This document shows positions 1 to 7,913 of a stretch of 23,718 bases of DNA, in pieces. This DNA comes from Nitrospirota bacterium (GTDB lineage Bacteria > Nitrospirota > Nitrospiria > Nitrospirales > UBA8639), in the NCBI GenBank assembly GCA_003228495.1, contig QIDY01000054.1, forward strand, positions 1 through 23,718. Reading direction: 5' to 3'. The notes under the pieces were generated by a model. That model saw only the letters and a list, made by a program, of their open reading frames with translations, had not been told where the DNA came from and made no database searches. Made by a program: the position numbers and the translations under genes. Within the stretch, counting starts at the first letter, position 1, and every line of letters starts with the position of its first letter.

Positions 1-273
1 AATAATGCCGTAATCGCCAATATTTGTATAACTCATGAAACTCCTCTGTGGGTAAATTGCTTGGACGATGAGACGTCAATATACCCGAGATATCCAGAAA
101 ATACCATATATGGGGATGAATTTATTCATATCCACCAAGATGTTGGGCCGCAGTTGAACAACCTACCTCCTTACTCTAAAGAATTCTTAGGGAATCAACC
201 CGGATTTTTCGTTATTCCTTCTATCGGAAATCAGAATGTCTATCTGTACAGAAAGTTTAGGAGTCAGGAGTGA
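1..273 (+). CDS. 3' end of an unrecognised protein-coding gene (partial)
   Basis: The reading frame is open from the first base and stops with TGA at 271-273, so this is the last 90 codons of a gene that begins outside the window. The visible part is soluble in character, rich in Asn, Pro, Tyr and Ile, with no membrane segment and no motif I recognise. It ends in a basic stretch (YLYRKFRSQE). A TTG at 61 could act as a start, but there is no Shine-Dalgarno before it and the frame continues upstream, so a truncated C-terminus is the better reading. Function unknown. Confidence 0.55.
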   Translation, partial: NNAVIANICITHETPLWVNCLDDETSIYPRYPENTIYGDEFIHIHQDVGPQLNNLPPYSKEFLGNQPGFFVIPSIGNQNVYLYRKFRSQE

Positions 274-319
274 AAAGTAAGTAGAGAGAAGCGAAGAGCT
301 ATGAGGTAAGGATAAGAAG

Positions 320-362
320 GAAAAGGGAAATGAGAAAGGAGGGATGACAAATTTCCCTTTTC
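320..362. repeat. 12-bp inverted repeat in a purine-rich tract, possible terminator
   Basis: GAAAAGGGAAAT (320-331) is the exact reverse complement of ATTTCCCTTTTC (351-362), with a 19-base loop. It lies 47 bases after the stop of the first gene. The 3' arm is itself T/C rich, but no clean T run follows, so a terminator is possible rather than certain. The stretch 274-350 is strongly purine-biased on this strand. Confidence 0.4.
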
Positions 363-435
363 TCTTACTGTTCAGTGGTTATGGAGATGAACCAGCGGGA
401 GACAGAAACACATAGGAGACAGGAGACAGGCGGGT

Positions 436-633
436 TCACACGCGGATATCAATATGTGAGGTGGAGCCCTCTAAGTGAGGAGTCTGGTCATCGGCCGACT
501 GGTCTTGTGAAGTCTGCTGTTTTTGTTTGCGCCGACGATAGTACGGACTATTAGGTCCAGCATCGCCATCATCTACAGCAGAAGGTGCACGAATTGGGAC
601 AACGGCTGGTGGGGGAGCATTATGAATCTCCAT
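436..633 (-). CDS. possible small hypothetical protein, 65 aa
   Basis: The best start is ATG at 633 (minus), preceded by AGGTG at about 4 bases. The frame can be extended to a TTG at 708, but that extension is a lysine-rich low-complexity run, so I prefer the ATG. The product has a Pro/Ala-rich front (APPPAVVPIRAP), an Asp/Gly linker, a basic patch (YYRRRKQKQQ) and ends HIDIRV. It has no signal peptide or membrane segment, looks largely disordered, and matches no family I can name. No gene overlaps it on the plus strand. It could be a chance ORF; the usable ribosome site and non-random composition are the only support. Confidence 0.35.
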   Translation of the reverse strand: MEIHNAPPPAVVPIRAPSAVDDGDAGPNSPYYRRRKQKQQTSQDQSADDQTPHLEGSTSHIDIRV

Positions 634-1044
634 AGAGCACCTGTAGGATTGGAGGTGATTGTAGGCCTTTTTTGGCCTTTTTTCTCTCTTCTTATACTTT
701 ATCGTCAATATTGCGCAAATCTTTAAGGCTTATTTTTTGATAGGCAAATTTGTCCTCATCCTAAAACAGGAGGGTGATGTAGAGAAATTAGGAGTTGGAC
801 ACAAAAATAATTCAGGCAAGATGATTAATCCTTAGTAAAATTGAATTAATGCGAGACCGGCTTCAAATACTTTTTTGGTGTGGAAGTGAGGATGGATTTT
901 TCGAGTTGCTAGATTTGGGGTAAAACGCTAGGTGTGTGACCCGAAATTGTACTTTCCCGTTATTCACATTTTTTAATGGCTTGAAGAAATATTTCGAGTC
1001 TGACCCCACAATGGCACATTTAGTTCTTCTGGTAGTTCTTCTGG
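634..1044. other. intergenic stretch before amgK
   Basis: AT-rich sequence with no convincing gene. It holds a short direct repeat of ggcctttttt (about 663-681), a segment GAGTCTGACCCC (about 994-1005) that resembles short motifs seen near degraded transposase or REP-like sequences, and the perfect 12-bp tandem repeat at 1021-1044. A 62-residue minus-strand frame at 863-1051 has no ribosome site and no recognisable protein features. Confidence 0.4.
1021..1044. repeat. perfect 12-bp tandem repeat (two copies) abutting a -35 box
   Basis: TAGTTCTTCTGG occurs twice head to tail (1021-1032 and 1033-1044) without mismatch. The second copy ends one base before the -35-like hexamer at 1045. It could be a slippage duplication or a paired binding site for a regulator. 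Confidence 0.7.
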
Positions 1045-1073
1045 ATGACAAGAGGTTAGGGTGGTCGTATAAT
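1045..1073 (+). promoter_or_regulatory. sigma70-type promoter for amgK-murU, probably giving a leaderless mRNA
   Basis: -35 ATGACA (1045-1050, five of six consensus bases), a 17-base spacer and a perfect -10 TATAAT (1068-1073). Transcription would start at about 1079-1082, while the amgK ATG is at 1082-1084, so the message would have almost no 5' leader. This fits the absence of a Shine-Dalgarno before amgK. Confidence 0.65.
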
Positions 1074-1081
1074 CGGCCAGA

Positions 1082-2194
1082 ATGACTCTTCAGAATTCTC
1101 AGGCCTCGATTCCTCTGGACCTCTCACGTCTTTCTTCTACCCTTCAGAAGCAGCTTCCATTTTCAGCCAGTCTTGATTGTTGTGTGGCGTTGGCTGGCGA
1201 TGCCTCCAACCGCCGGTATTATCGGCTGCAGCTTTCCGGGGCACCAGTTACCTCGCTCATTCTGATGCAGTTGGCTGACCCCGAAGGGTTTAAGGCCTCA
1301 GAAGAAGCGGTGGGTGGGAAAGATATAGAAATTGCAGAGTTGCCGTTTATTAATATTCTGAAGTACTTGCAAATAGCCGATATTCCCGTGCCGGTTTTAT
1401 ACTTTTACGATGAACCAGCGGGCCTTCTTTATTTAGAAGACTTTGGTGATGTGACGTTGGCTCAGGCCTGTCACGAGGCATCTGCTGCGACTATTGAACG
1501 ATTATATCGACAGGCTATTGATGTGCTCGTCCGAATTCATACGCAGGCTTCTGCCTCATCCCATTCCTCTTGCCTGGCGTTTTCCCGCTCCTTTGATGTG
1601 CCGTTGTATCTGTGGGAATTCGATCATTTTTGGGAATATGGGGTTGTGGCTCGTCAGGGCAAACCTATGTGCGCTGAAGACTATCTCCCCATCCGAGAAG
1701 AATTTCAAAAGATTGCTGAATGGTTGAGTGGGCAACCGATGGTGTTCACGCACCGGGATTTTCATTCCAGAAATTTGATGGTAGATAGTGACCGTCTGGG
1801 CGTCATTGATTTTCAGGATGCGTTAATGGGACCCATCACCTATGACTTGGCCTCGCTCCTTCGAGATTCGTACATTGCTTTAGAGGAACCGTTAATCGAT
1901 GAGTTGCTGGCCTTCTACCGGGGGAAGATGTGTGAGGCGCTTCCTGTATCTCAACACACGGCGATGTATTTGAACGACGCTGTGACGTTTCGCCGCCTTT
2001 TCGATTTCTCCAGTATTCAGCGCAATCTGAAAGCCGCTGGACGTTTTGTGTATATTGATCGTGCGAAGGGGAATTCGAATTTTTTGGCATCGATCCCCCG
2101 GACCTTACAGAATATCAATGCCAATTTAAGGAAGTACCCCCAATTACATCGTTTGTTGAAGCATCTCTCCCCCTACATTCCTGAATGGCAATAA
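1082..2194 (+). CDS. amgK: N-acetylmuramate/N-acetylglucosamine kinase (AmgK-type sugar phosphotransferase)
   Basis: A cytoplasmic kinase of the aminoglycoside-phosphotransferase/choline-kinase fold. AmgK phosphorylates the anomeric carbon of MurNAc released from peptidoglycan, feeding MurU. Visible motifs are an early SN-type nucleotide loop region (GDASNRRYYR, about residues 39-48), the catalytic loop HRDFHSRN (224-231, D226 as catalytic base) and the metal-binding IDFQDA (D243), followed by GPITYDLASLLRDSY, which is typical of AmgK. At 370 residues it is slightly longer than Pseudomonas AmgK (about 340). The ATG at 1082 gives the expected N-terminus and has no Shine-Dalgarno; it sits at the predicted transcription start. 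The murU gene follows 10 bases later, the classic pairing, which is the main reason for naming it AmgK rather than a generic phosphotransferase. Confidence 0.88.
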   Translation: MTLQNSQASIPLDLSRLSSTLQKQLPFSASLDCCVALAGDASNRRYYRLQLSGAPVTSLILMQLADPEGFKASEEAVGGKDIEIAELPFINILKYLQIADIPVPVLYFYDEPAGLLYLEDFGDVTLAQACHEASAATIERLYRQAIDVLVRIHTQASASSHSSCLAFSRSFDVPLYLWEFDHFWEYGVVARQGKPMCAEDYLPIREEFQKIAEWLSGQPMVFTHRDFHSRNLMVDSDRLGVIDFQDALMGPITYDLASLLRDSYIALEEPLIDELLAFYRGKMCEALPVSQHTAMYLNDAVTFRRLFDFSSIQRNLKAAGRFVYIDRAKGNSNFLASIPRTLQNINANLRKYPQLHRLLKHLSPYIPEWQ

Positions 2195-2204
2195 GTTTTC
2201 AACT

Positions 2205-2948
2205 ATGAAAGCCATGATTCTCGCGGCCGGTTTGGGCACTCGCCTTCGGCCGTTAACCGATACGATCCCCAAACCGTTGTTGCCGGTTGGAGGCGCTCCG
2301 CTCGTCCTCTGGAATCTATTGTTGCTGCGTGCAAATGGGATTCAAGAGGTAATTATTAATTTGCATTATTTAGGGTCGATGATTGAAGAGGCGTTGGGGG
2401 ATGGATCTCGCTGGAACATGCGGATTACCTATTCCTATGAACCGGAACTATTAGGCACTGGTGGGGGCCTGAAAACAGCCGAATGGTTTTTTGAGAGGCA
2501 GTCGTTTCTGGTGATGAATGGCGATACCTTAATTGATTTGGATATTCCGGCTTTGCTGGATTTCCACTATTCGCAGGGTGGAATTGCTACATTAGTGTTG
2601 CGAGATGATCCCCAAGCTGTGCAGTGGGGATCGGTCGAGTCCGATGCCCAGGACCGTCTTCTTCGAATTAATGGTCAAGGCGTTGAAGAGGGCTTGTCAA
2701 AGTCTGTGGCCACTTCCCGGATGTTTGCCGGTGTCCATATTCTCCACCCCTCCCTTTTGGATGACGCACCAACGGGGAAGCCCTTTTCAATTATTGATTC
2801 CTATACACGGGCACTTGCCGGTGGTTCTCGATTGTTAGGGTTCGTTCATACCGGTTATTGGTCGGATATTGGGACGGTGGAACGCTATACGCAAGCGCAG
2901 GCTGATGTGGAGGCTGAATTAATGGGTCTCCCTCATCGGAAGGGTTGA
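2205..2948 (+). CDS. murU: N-acetylmuramate alpha-1-phosphate uridylyltransferase (MurU)
   Basis: A sugar-1-phosphate nucleotidyltransferase of 247 residues, close to the usual MurU size. It carries the family signature GLGTRLRPLTD...PKPLLPV (residues 9-28, K23 contacting phosphate), a metal-binding NGDT (D107) and a second metal/sugar-site motif GYWSDIGT (217-224, D221). MurU turns MurNAc-1-phosphate and UTP into UDP-MurNAc, bypassing de novo synthesis through the fosfomycin target MurA. It starts 10 bases after amgK without a clear ribosome site, suggesting translational coupling. Without the neighbour it could be read as a GDP-mannose or glucose-1-phosphate nucleotidyltransferase; the pairing with AmgK and the short length favour MurU. 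Confidence 0.87.
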   Translation: MKAMILAAGLGTRLRPLTDTIPKPLLPVGGAPLVLWNLLLLRANGIQEVIINLHYLGSMIEEALGDGSRWNMRITYSYEPELLGTGGGLKTAEWFFERQSFLVMNGDTLIDLDIPALLDFHYSQGGIATLVLRDDPQAVQWGSVESDAQDRLLRINGQGVEEGLSKSVATSRMFAGVHILHPSLLDDAPTGKPFSIIDSYTRALAGGSRLLGFVHTGYWSDIGTVERYTQAQADVEAELMGLPHRKG

Positions 2949-3030
2949 CTTCTTTGATGATTTGTCAAAAGATACACTTGCTAGGCTTGCAATGTGAGAA
3001 ATGTTTTTCTCTTTTCGTGTGTATTTGGTT

Positions 3031-3037
3031 GAGGTGA
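3031..3037 (+). promoter_or_regulatory. ribosome binding site deciding the GGDEF gene start
   Basis: GAGGTGA lies 8 bases before GTG at 3046. The upstream in-frame ATG at 3001 has no comparable site, so the GTG is the preferred start. Confidence 0.65.
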
Positions 3038-3045
3038 GACTGATC

Positions 3046-4986
3046 GTGGCGACTTTTGACCAACTCCAGCAAATACTCCAACAATCCTTACGCGATCTTC
3101 AGGCTGAATCGGGTGAACAAGAATCAGTGCAAGAGCGAGAACTCAGTCAGGCCCTTCAGCGTTTAACAGGTCGTCTGAACGGTATTCTTGTTGGGTCGAC
3201 CGATTCGGCTCCTTCCGATGAGCTTGTGATTGGACGTTCTTCCCCTGTAGTGTCTGACTCTGTCTCTCTTCCTCAAGCCCCTCTTCAATTGATGACTTCC
3301 TGTGATGGTGTGGTCCTGATGGCTAATGATGTTGCCCTTGAACTGTTGGGTTTGGATGTGCGCAGCATCGGAACGGTGTCGCTAGCTGAAAGGATTCCGT
3401 ACGAGGAATGGAGAGTGGTTCGCCAGGAACTGAAGGCTGTTCAGCCCCCCCAGGGGTCTGTTTCTTGGGTCGTGACCATGGATCTATCCGGAGTGTCTTT
3501 TCAAAAGATGATCTGTTCGGTCACACCGATGCTGGATCAATCGCGGAAGGTGACGGCCTGGCACTGGGAATTTCGCCATGCAAACGATTCGGCTCGTTCC
3601 CATCCCTTTACCTCATTTGTGCAGGGCTTCGAAACCAAACTCTTGAATGGACAAGCTCTCGATTCTTGCTTGAAGGGAATTTGCGACGGATTCGTGCAGA
3701 CGTTTGGATACCCGTTTGTCTGGATCGCTATGGTGCAGGATGGGCAACCCATCCAATTGCGCGCACAGGCTGTGACGCCTGATCTGGATTGGGATACTCA
3801 TGGGCCAAGCTGGTGGGAGTCGATTTCTCGGCAAGAAATGTTAGCGCAGGCTTGTGTGGCCTCTGATGGCTCCTTGATGTCTCCTAATAGTCCCTATGCT
3901 GGTGAATTTGCGTGGTTTCCCTCGGCCTTTCGGCTTCAAGAAGCCTATTGTTTGCCATTGGCGGGGCAAGGTGATTTCTCGGGGCTCCTGGTTGTGTGTT
4001 CGAGGATGACGAAGGCATTTGATACGTCCATACGAGGATGGTTGAAAACCTTGGGGGGTGAGATGGAGAGTGTGATTGCTCGTGGGATTGAGATGGAACA
4101 ATTACGTCTTCATAGCGCCGTGATTGGGGCAGTTCATAATGCGGTGTGCGTGACTAATCCGCATGGTCGTGTGGAGTGGGTCAATCAGGCCTACATGACA
4201 TTGTTAGGTGTGACCCCTCGCCAGGTGTTAGGAACGCCGTTGCGTTCGTTCCCCCATGCGCAACTACAGGAATCGTGGCCAACGCTCGGGTCTTCAACCA
4301 TGGAGACTGGTTGTGTGAAAACGGAAGTGATGGAAAAAGGAAAAGATGGGGCGTCACTGGTTCTTGAACAAATGTTGACGCCGTTAGTGGATGCGCATGG
4401 GAAGACGACCCATTTTGTAGTAATCCTGCATGACGTGACGGCTCGTACCGTGGCTGCAATGCACATGAAACATCAAGCTTATCATGATGCTTTAACAGAT
4501 TTGCCCAATCGGATTATGTTTGAAGACCGCTTGCAGTTGGCAATGGCACAGGCCAGGCGACATGGCACCCTGCTGGCGCTGCTCTTTTTAGATTTGGATA
4601 ATTTCAAGTCGATCAACGATGAGCATGGGCATCAAATGGGTGATAGATTATTGCGAATAGTGGCTAAGCAGCTGGTGACGTGTGTACGAACGACGGATAC
4701 GGTTTCGCGCTTAAGCGGGGATGAATTTACCATCATTTTGCAGGGGGTTGATCGGATTCAAGACATTCGGCAAGTGGCTCAGAAAATTGTGGACTGCCTG
4801 ACCTCACCCGTCCATATAGGCAGGCAAGCTATTCCGGTGCAGACGAGCATTGGAATTGCCGTCTATCCAAAAGATTCAATGGATCCCCGTCGTCTCTTAG
4901 CTATCGCCGATCAAGCTATGTATCGGGCCAAAGACCATGGTGGACGGCGTTGGTATTTCGCGACGCCAGAATGGAACATCGAATAA
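3046..4986 (+). CDS. diguanylate cyclase with PAS-GAF-PAS sensor region
   Basis: Makes cyclic di-GMP from two GTP. From the GTG start the protein has 646 residues. A glutamine-rich N-terminus (about 1-60, probably coiled coil) is followed by a PAS-like domain (about 82-175), a GAF-like domain (about 190-350), a clearer PAS domain (about 355-470, with AVCVTNPHGRVEWVNQAY) and a GGDEF domain (about 475-640). The GGDEF domain begins HDALTDLPNR (480-489); the active-site signature is SGDEF (557-561), a variant common in active enzymes. RTTD (548-551), exactly five residues before it, is the product-inhibition I-site. No EAL domain and no transmembrane segment are seen, so the sensor is probably cytoplasmic. 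An ATG 15 codons upstream is possible but lacks a ribosome site. The gene is followed by a long gap and appears monocistronic. The ligand is unknown. Confidence 0.9.
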   Translation: MATFDQLQQILQQSLRDLQAESGEQESVQERELSQALQRLTGRLNGILVGSTDSAPSDELVIGRSSPVVSDSVSLPQAPLQLMTSCDGVVLMANDVALELLGLDVRSIGTVSLAERIPYEEWRVVRQELKAVQPPQGSVSWVVTMDLSGVSFQKMICSVTPMLDQSRKVTAWHWEFRHANDSARSHPFTSFVQGFETKLLNGQALDSCLKGICDGFVQTFGYPFVWIAMVQDGQPIQLRAQAVTPDLDWDTHGPSWWESISRQEMLAQACVASDGSLMSPNSPYAGEFAWFPSAFRLQEAYCLPLAGQGDFSGLLVVCSRMTKAFDTSIRGWLKTLGGEMESVIARGIEMEQLRLHSAVIGAVHNAVCVTNPHGRVEWVNQAYMTLLGVTPRQVLGTPLRSFPHAQLQESWPTLGSSTMETGCVKTEVMEKGKDGASLVLEQMLTPLVDAHGKTTHFVVILHDVTARTVAAMHMKHQAYHDALTDLPNRIMFEDRLQLAMAQARRHGTLLALLFLDLDNFKSINDEHGHQMGDRLLRIVAKQLVTCVRTTDTVSRLSGDEFTIILQGVDRIQDIRQVAQKIVDCLTSPVHIGRQAIPVQTSIGIAVYPKDSMDPRRLLAIADQAMYRAKDHGGRRWYFATPEWNIE

Positions 4987-5433
4987 GGGTTTTCCTCCGC
5001 TCTCGGGTTGTTCTTCGTTCAGGTTTTCCTCCCTCCTTTGTCAAAGTTGTTGCTCTACGTGTGCGGTCGTCTCTTCGTAGAGGAAAAGCCACGATTGTAG
5101 AGAAAAAGCTGCGTAATCCAACGTGAGCTCTGGTCTGTATACATGGTGTTGGATACAATCTGAAGGCTGTTCCCTCCAATATACCTGATCCGATGACTTT
5201 CTGGGTGTCAGACCCTTGTTTAATTCGTAACTGTCCACGTTACCTCGTGATTTTTGGGGATCTTGCGTCAAAGCCAACAACTGGGTTTGCTAAGAAAGCC
5301 TGAGTCTTGTTTGTGTCCTGATGGGTTTTTTCAGCATTAAAACTCTTTGGAAACATCTTTTGGCCTTGTTCTTGCTGGTTATCCGGGTCAGGGATGTTGT
5401 GCTCTGAGTAGATTGAGGCAATCCGTTTGTGAG
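4987..5433. other. intergenic stretch between the GGDEF gene and pal
   Basis: No convincing gene. Visible structure is an 11-bp direct repeat GGTTTTCCTCC (4988-4998 and 5022-5032), a small dyad GTAAC/GTTAC (5227-5231 and 5239-5243), and GGGTGTCAGACCC near 5204-5216. A pal promoter should lie here, but I could not pick out a convincing -35/-10 pair. Short minus-strand frames in this region lack ribosome sites. Confidence 0.4.
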
Positions 5434-5452
5434 AGAAAAGGAGTGTTAATCC

Positions 5453-6175
5453 ATGATTGTTCGCCCGCAACTTATGAGAATACTGGCTTGGAGTATCGTT
5501 CTTGTGATGGTCGTTTTAGCCATGGGGTGTGGACATCGTTCCTCGCATGGAAGTCAGGCACATTCGAAGAAATTTAATAAGGCTCGGATGGTGGCAAACC
5601 AATCGACGGCGTCAGATCTTACATCTGCCGATAGGACATCCGGGACGAACGGCGAAGGTGAAGGCTCTTTTGGAAGTGAGTCAGGCACATTTTCCGATTT
5701 GCTGGATGAGGAAACGTTGATTCAAGAGGATCCGCAGTTTGGCAACGATGGAACAGGGGGAGGGTCTCCGAATGATTATTGGCTTAACCGCACTCGTGCG
5801 GAGCAGTTCACTGCACAAAGCGGGTTGGAAGATGTTCATTTTGACTTTAATAGTTTTCAACTGAACGAAGGAGCCAAAACTATTTTGATCGCAAATGCCG
5901 AGTGGCTGAAAGCCAACCCTGATGCGGAAGTGACGATTGAAGGGCATTGTGATGACCGGGGGACGTCTTCATATAATTACGTGTTGGGCGAAAAGCGCGC
6001 CAGTCGAACAAAAAATTATCTCGCCAGTTTAGGCGTGTCAGATGAACGCTTGTACATTATGTCATTTGGAAAAGACAATCCCGCCTGTTGGGATCCGACG
6101 GAACCTTGCTATAAAAAAAATCGGCGAGCACATTTGGTGTTAGGCATGGCCATGGCATCAACCGCTATGCGGTAG
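5453..6175 (+). CDS. pal: peptidoglycan-associated lipoprotein Pal (OmpA-type domain)
   Basis: An outer-membrane lipoprotein that binds peptidoglycan and works with the Tol system in envelope constriction and integrity. The N-terminus is a lipoprotein signal ending LAMGC, lipidated on C26. A Ser/Gly/Glu-rich linker (about 27-125) leads to an OmpA-like domain (about 126-235). That domain has HFDFNSFQLN, the meso-DAP-binding EGHCDDRGTSSYN motif, LGEKRA and SFGKDNPACWDPTEPCYKKNRRAH. The two cysteines in the last motif are not in E. coli Pal and may form a disulfide. AAGGAGTG (5438-5445) sits well before ATG 5453; a second ATG seven codons in has no such site. The product is longer than E. coli Pal because of the linker. 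A cpoB-like gene follows, but no tolQRAB genes are in the window. Confidence 0.9.
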   Translation: MIVRPQLMRILAWSIVLVMVVLAMGCGHRSSHGSQAHSKKFNKARMVANQSTASDLTSADRTSGTNGEGEGSFGSESGTFSDLLDEETLIQEDPQFGNDGTGGGSPNDYWLNRTRAEQFTAQSGLEDVHFDFNSFQLNEGAKTILIANAEWLKANPDAEVTIEGHCDDRGTSSYNYVLGEKRASRTKNYLASLGVSDERLYIMSFGKDNPACWDPTEPCYKKNRRAHLVLGMAMASTAMR

Positions 6176-6317
6176 TGATAGTCACGTCCCCTTCAACATA
6201 AGACACCTCAGCAATCCTTCGCTCCTTTGGGGGGAGGAATGGGGTGAGGGGAAAGGCGGTCTTGAAAGTTAAAACACCTAGTTGGGAGTGGCCTGTTGAA
6301 TGACAAAAGGTGATGCA

Positions 6318-7757
6318 ATGTTCATGGCACTAGGTTGGCGGATTCTGAGGCGTTGGAATGCGGGAGTGATTGTTTTCACACTGGGGGCTCTGCTCCTGGG
6401 CTGTGTTGCGCAACAAGCCGATGTCGTGCGTATCAAACGGGAATTAGATGCCAAGATTAGCCAACTCGACAAAAGTAAAACTTCCTTGCAGCAGGCTGTG
6501 ACGGAGGCCAATACCGCGTTGGAAAAAGCAAATATGCTGATTGCCGGTCAGCGGGAGGAAATCAAAGAACTTCTTCATGCTCGAGCGGAGGTTATGGATC
6601 AAGTGGCTACATTGAAGGATACGGACTTATCTCAAGTTCGTGGGGCCATCGAGCAGAATCAACATCTTGTGGGAGAGCTTTCCCAGAAAATCGTCATGCT
6701 CGATACGAAAGTGGAAACGGTAGGAACTACGGTTCAGCAGTCGAACGAAGCGATCGAGCATCTTGTGAAAGACCTGCGTACGCAATTAGTTGCGGAAGAA
6801 CAACTTCGGACCGAACAGGGAGGGAAACTCGGAGAATTCCGCACGTCGTTGGTAGACTATCAACACGTTCTAGCCGAGCTTCGGAACAATGTTGCCCAAC
6901 AGGAACAGCAAGTTGCTGCGTTAAATCAGCATGTGGATCGGTTAGGACAACAACATGAAACGCGACATCAACAAGTCCAAACAGACGTGAAAGATGTTCG
7001 ACGACATATCCAATCCGTCATCGGGACATTGGAACAGATTAGTACCACTTTTAGCGGTCGGTTAGATGCCTATGAGCAACAGCGTTCGCAGGCTTCCCAG
7101 CAAACCAGCATGGGAGGATCGTTGTCCACTCAAGCTTCTTCGGCTTCTGCATTGTCACTTCAAACCAGAAAGTCACGTCCGGCTCTTTTGCCCGCAAACA
7201 CCCCTTCATCTTCTGACAGTAGACAGGAAATTGCTTCTCGTTGGAATCGCACTTCGAAAGAAAGTGATTCTGAATCACTCTTGGCCTCCGTCTCTTCAAC
7301 CAGATCACGCTTCACATCATCATCGCGTGTTCAGCCAACTTCTCCTGTTCGGAAATTAACCCAGGATGCGCGGGCGGCGTATCAGCAGGCTTTTCACTTG
7401 TTACGGGCAAAAAACTACGGTAGGGCAGCTAAAGGGTTTTCAGGATTTCTTCGCACATATCCCGACTCGCCTTTAGCGGCGAATAGCCAATACTGGTTGG
7501 GCGAATGTTATTATGGTCAACGCCGGTTTCAGGAAGCTATTGATGAATTTGAACGGGTGTTTACCTTCTATTCAGCTAGCAATAAAGTGCCGGCTTCTCT
7601 CCTCAAAATCGGGTATTCGCATCTTGAGCTCCAACAGCCTTCCATGGCTCGCTCGGTCTTCCAACAACTTGTTCGTACCTATCCACAAAGCCAAGCGGCC
7701 ATCAAAGCTCACGGTCGCCTCCAAGAAGTCAACGCCCTCCTTCAAAATCCTTCTTGA
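6318..7757 (+). CDS. cpoB: CpoB/YbgF-like Tol-Pal-associated protein, lipoprotein with long coiled coil and TPRs
   Basis: In E. coli, CpoB (YbgF) links the Tol-Pal machine to peptidoglycan synthesis at division. This one has 479 residues from the preferred ATG at 6318, which follows AAAGGTGA (6306-6313); an ATG at 6300 is poorly served. Layout: a lipoprotein signal ending LLLGC (C29); a very long heptad-rich region (about 32-260) of Gln, Glu, Leu and Val; a Ser/Thr-rich low-complexity linker (about 260-345); and three tetratricopeptide units (about 350-475), starting ARAAYQQAFHLLRAKNYGRAA and including SQYWLGECYY, the YbgF signature. It is about twice the size of E. coli CpoB and is a lipoprotein rather than free in the periplasm. 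Its position after pal supports the name. Confidence 0.8.
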   Translation: MFMALGWRILRRWNAGVIVFTLGALLLGCVAQQADVVRIKRELDAKISQLDKSKTSLQQAVTEANTALEKANMLIAGQREEIKELLHARAEVMDQVATLKDTDLSQVRGAIEQNQHLVGELSQKIVMLDTKVETVGTTVQQSNEAIEHLVKDLRTQLVAEEQLRTEQGGKLGEFRTSLVDYQHVLAELRNNVAQQEQQVAALNQHVDRLGQQHETRHQQVQTDVKDVRRHIQSVIGTLEQISTTFSGRLDAYEQQRSQASQQTSMGGSLSTQASSASALSLQTRKSRPALLPANTPSSSDSRQEIASRWNRTSKESDSESLLASVSSTRSRFTSSSRVQPTSPVRKLTQDARAAYQQAFHLLRAKNYGRAAKGFSGFLRTYPDSPLAANSQYWLGECYYGQRRFQEAIDEFERVFTFYSASNKVPASLLKIGYSHLELQQPSMARSVFQQLVRTYPQSQAAIKAHGRLQEVNALLQNPS

Positions 7758-7913
7758 ATTTCTAAAGAATTTTTCTTGGAATAAAGGCAGTCTTGTCTTG
7801 AGTGAGTAGTTCGGGGCCAGGCCTAGCCGGGCAATGTTCTAAGGGATAATTTTGTGAATAATTGGAAGAAGAATGGATGATTCGTAGATGGACTGGGCAA
7901 GGAGTAAACCAGG

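Noticed and set aside
994..1005. GAGTCTGACCCC as evidence of an insertion-sequence end
   Set aside because: Too short, no partner inverted repeat, no transposase frame and no target duplication nearby.
863..1051. 62-codon minus-strand frame upstream of amgK
   Set aside because: No ribosome site, no protein features, and it overlaps the amgK promoter region and tandem repeat.
5204..5300. TGCGTCAAAGCC segment resembling a second GEMM core before pal
   Set aside because: It lacks the GGCAAAC strand, the GNRA hairpin and the P3 stem that define the aptamer.
7815..7828. Near-palindrome GGCCAGGCCTAGCC between convergent genes
   Set aside because: Short, one internal mismatch, no following T run; not enough to call a terminator.
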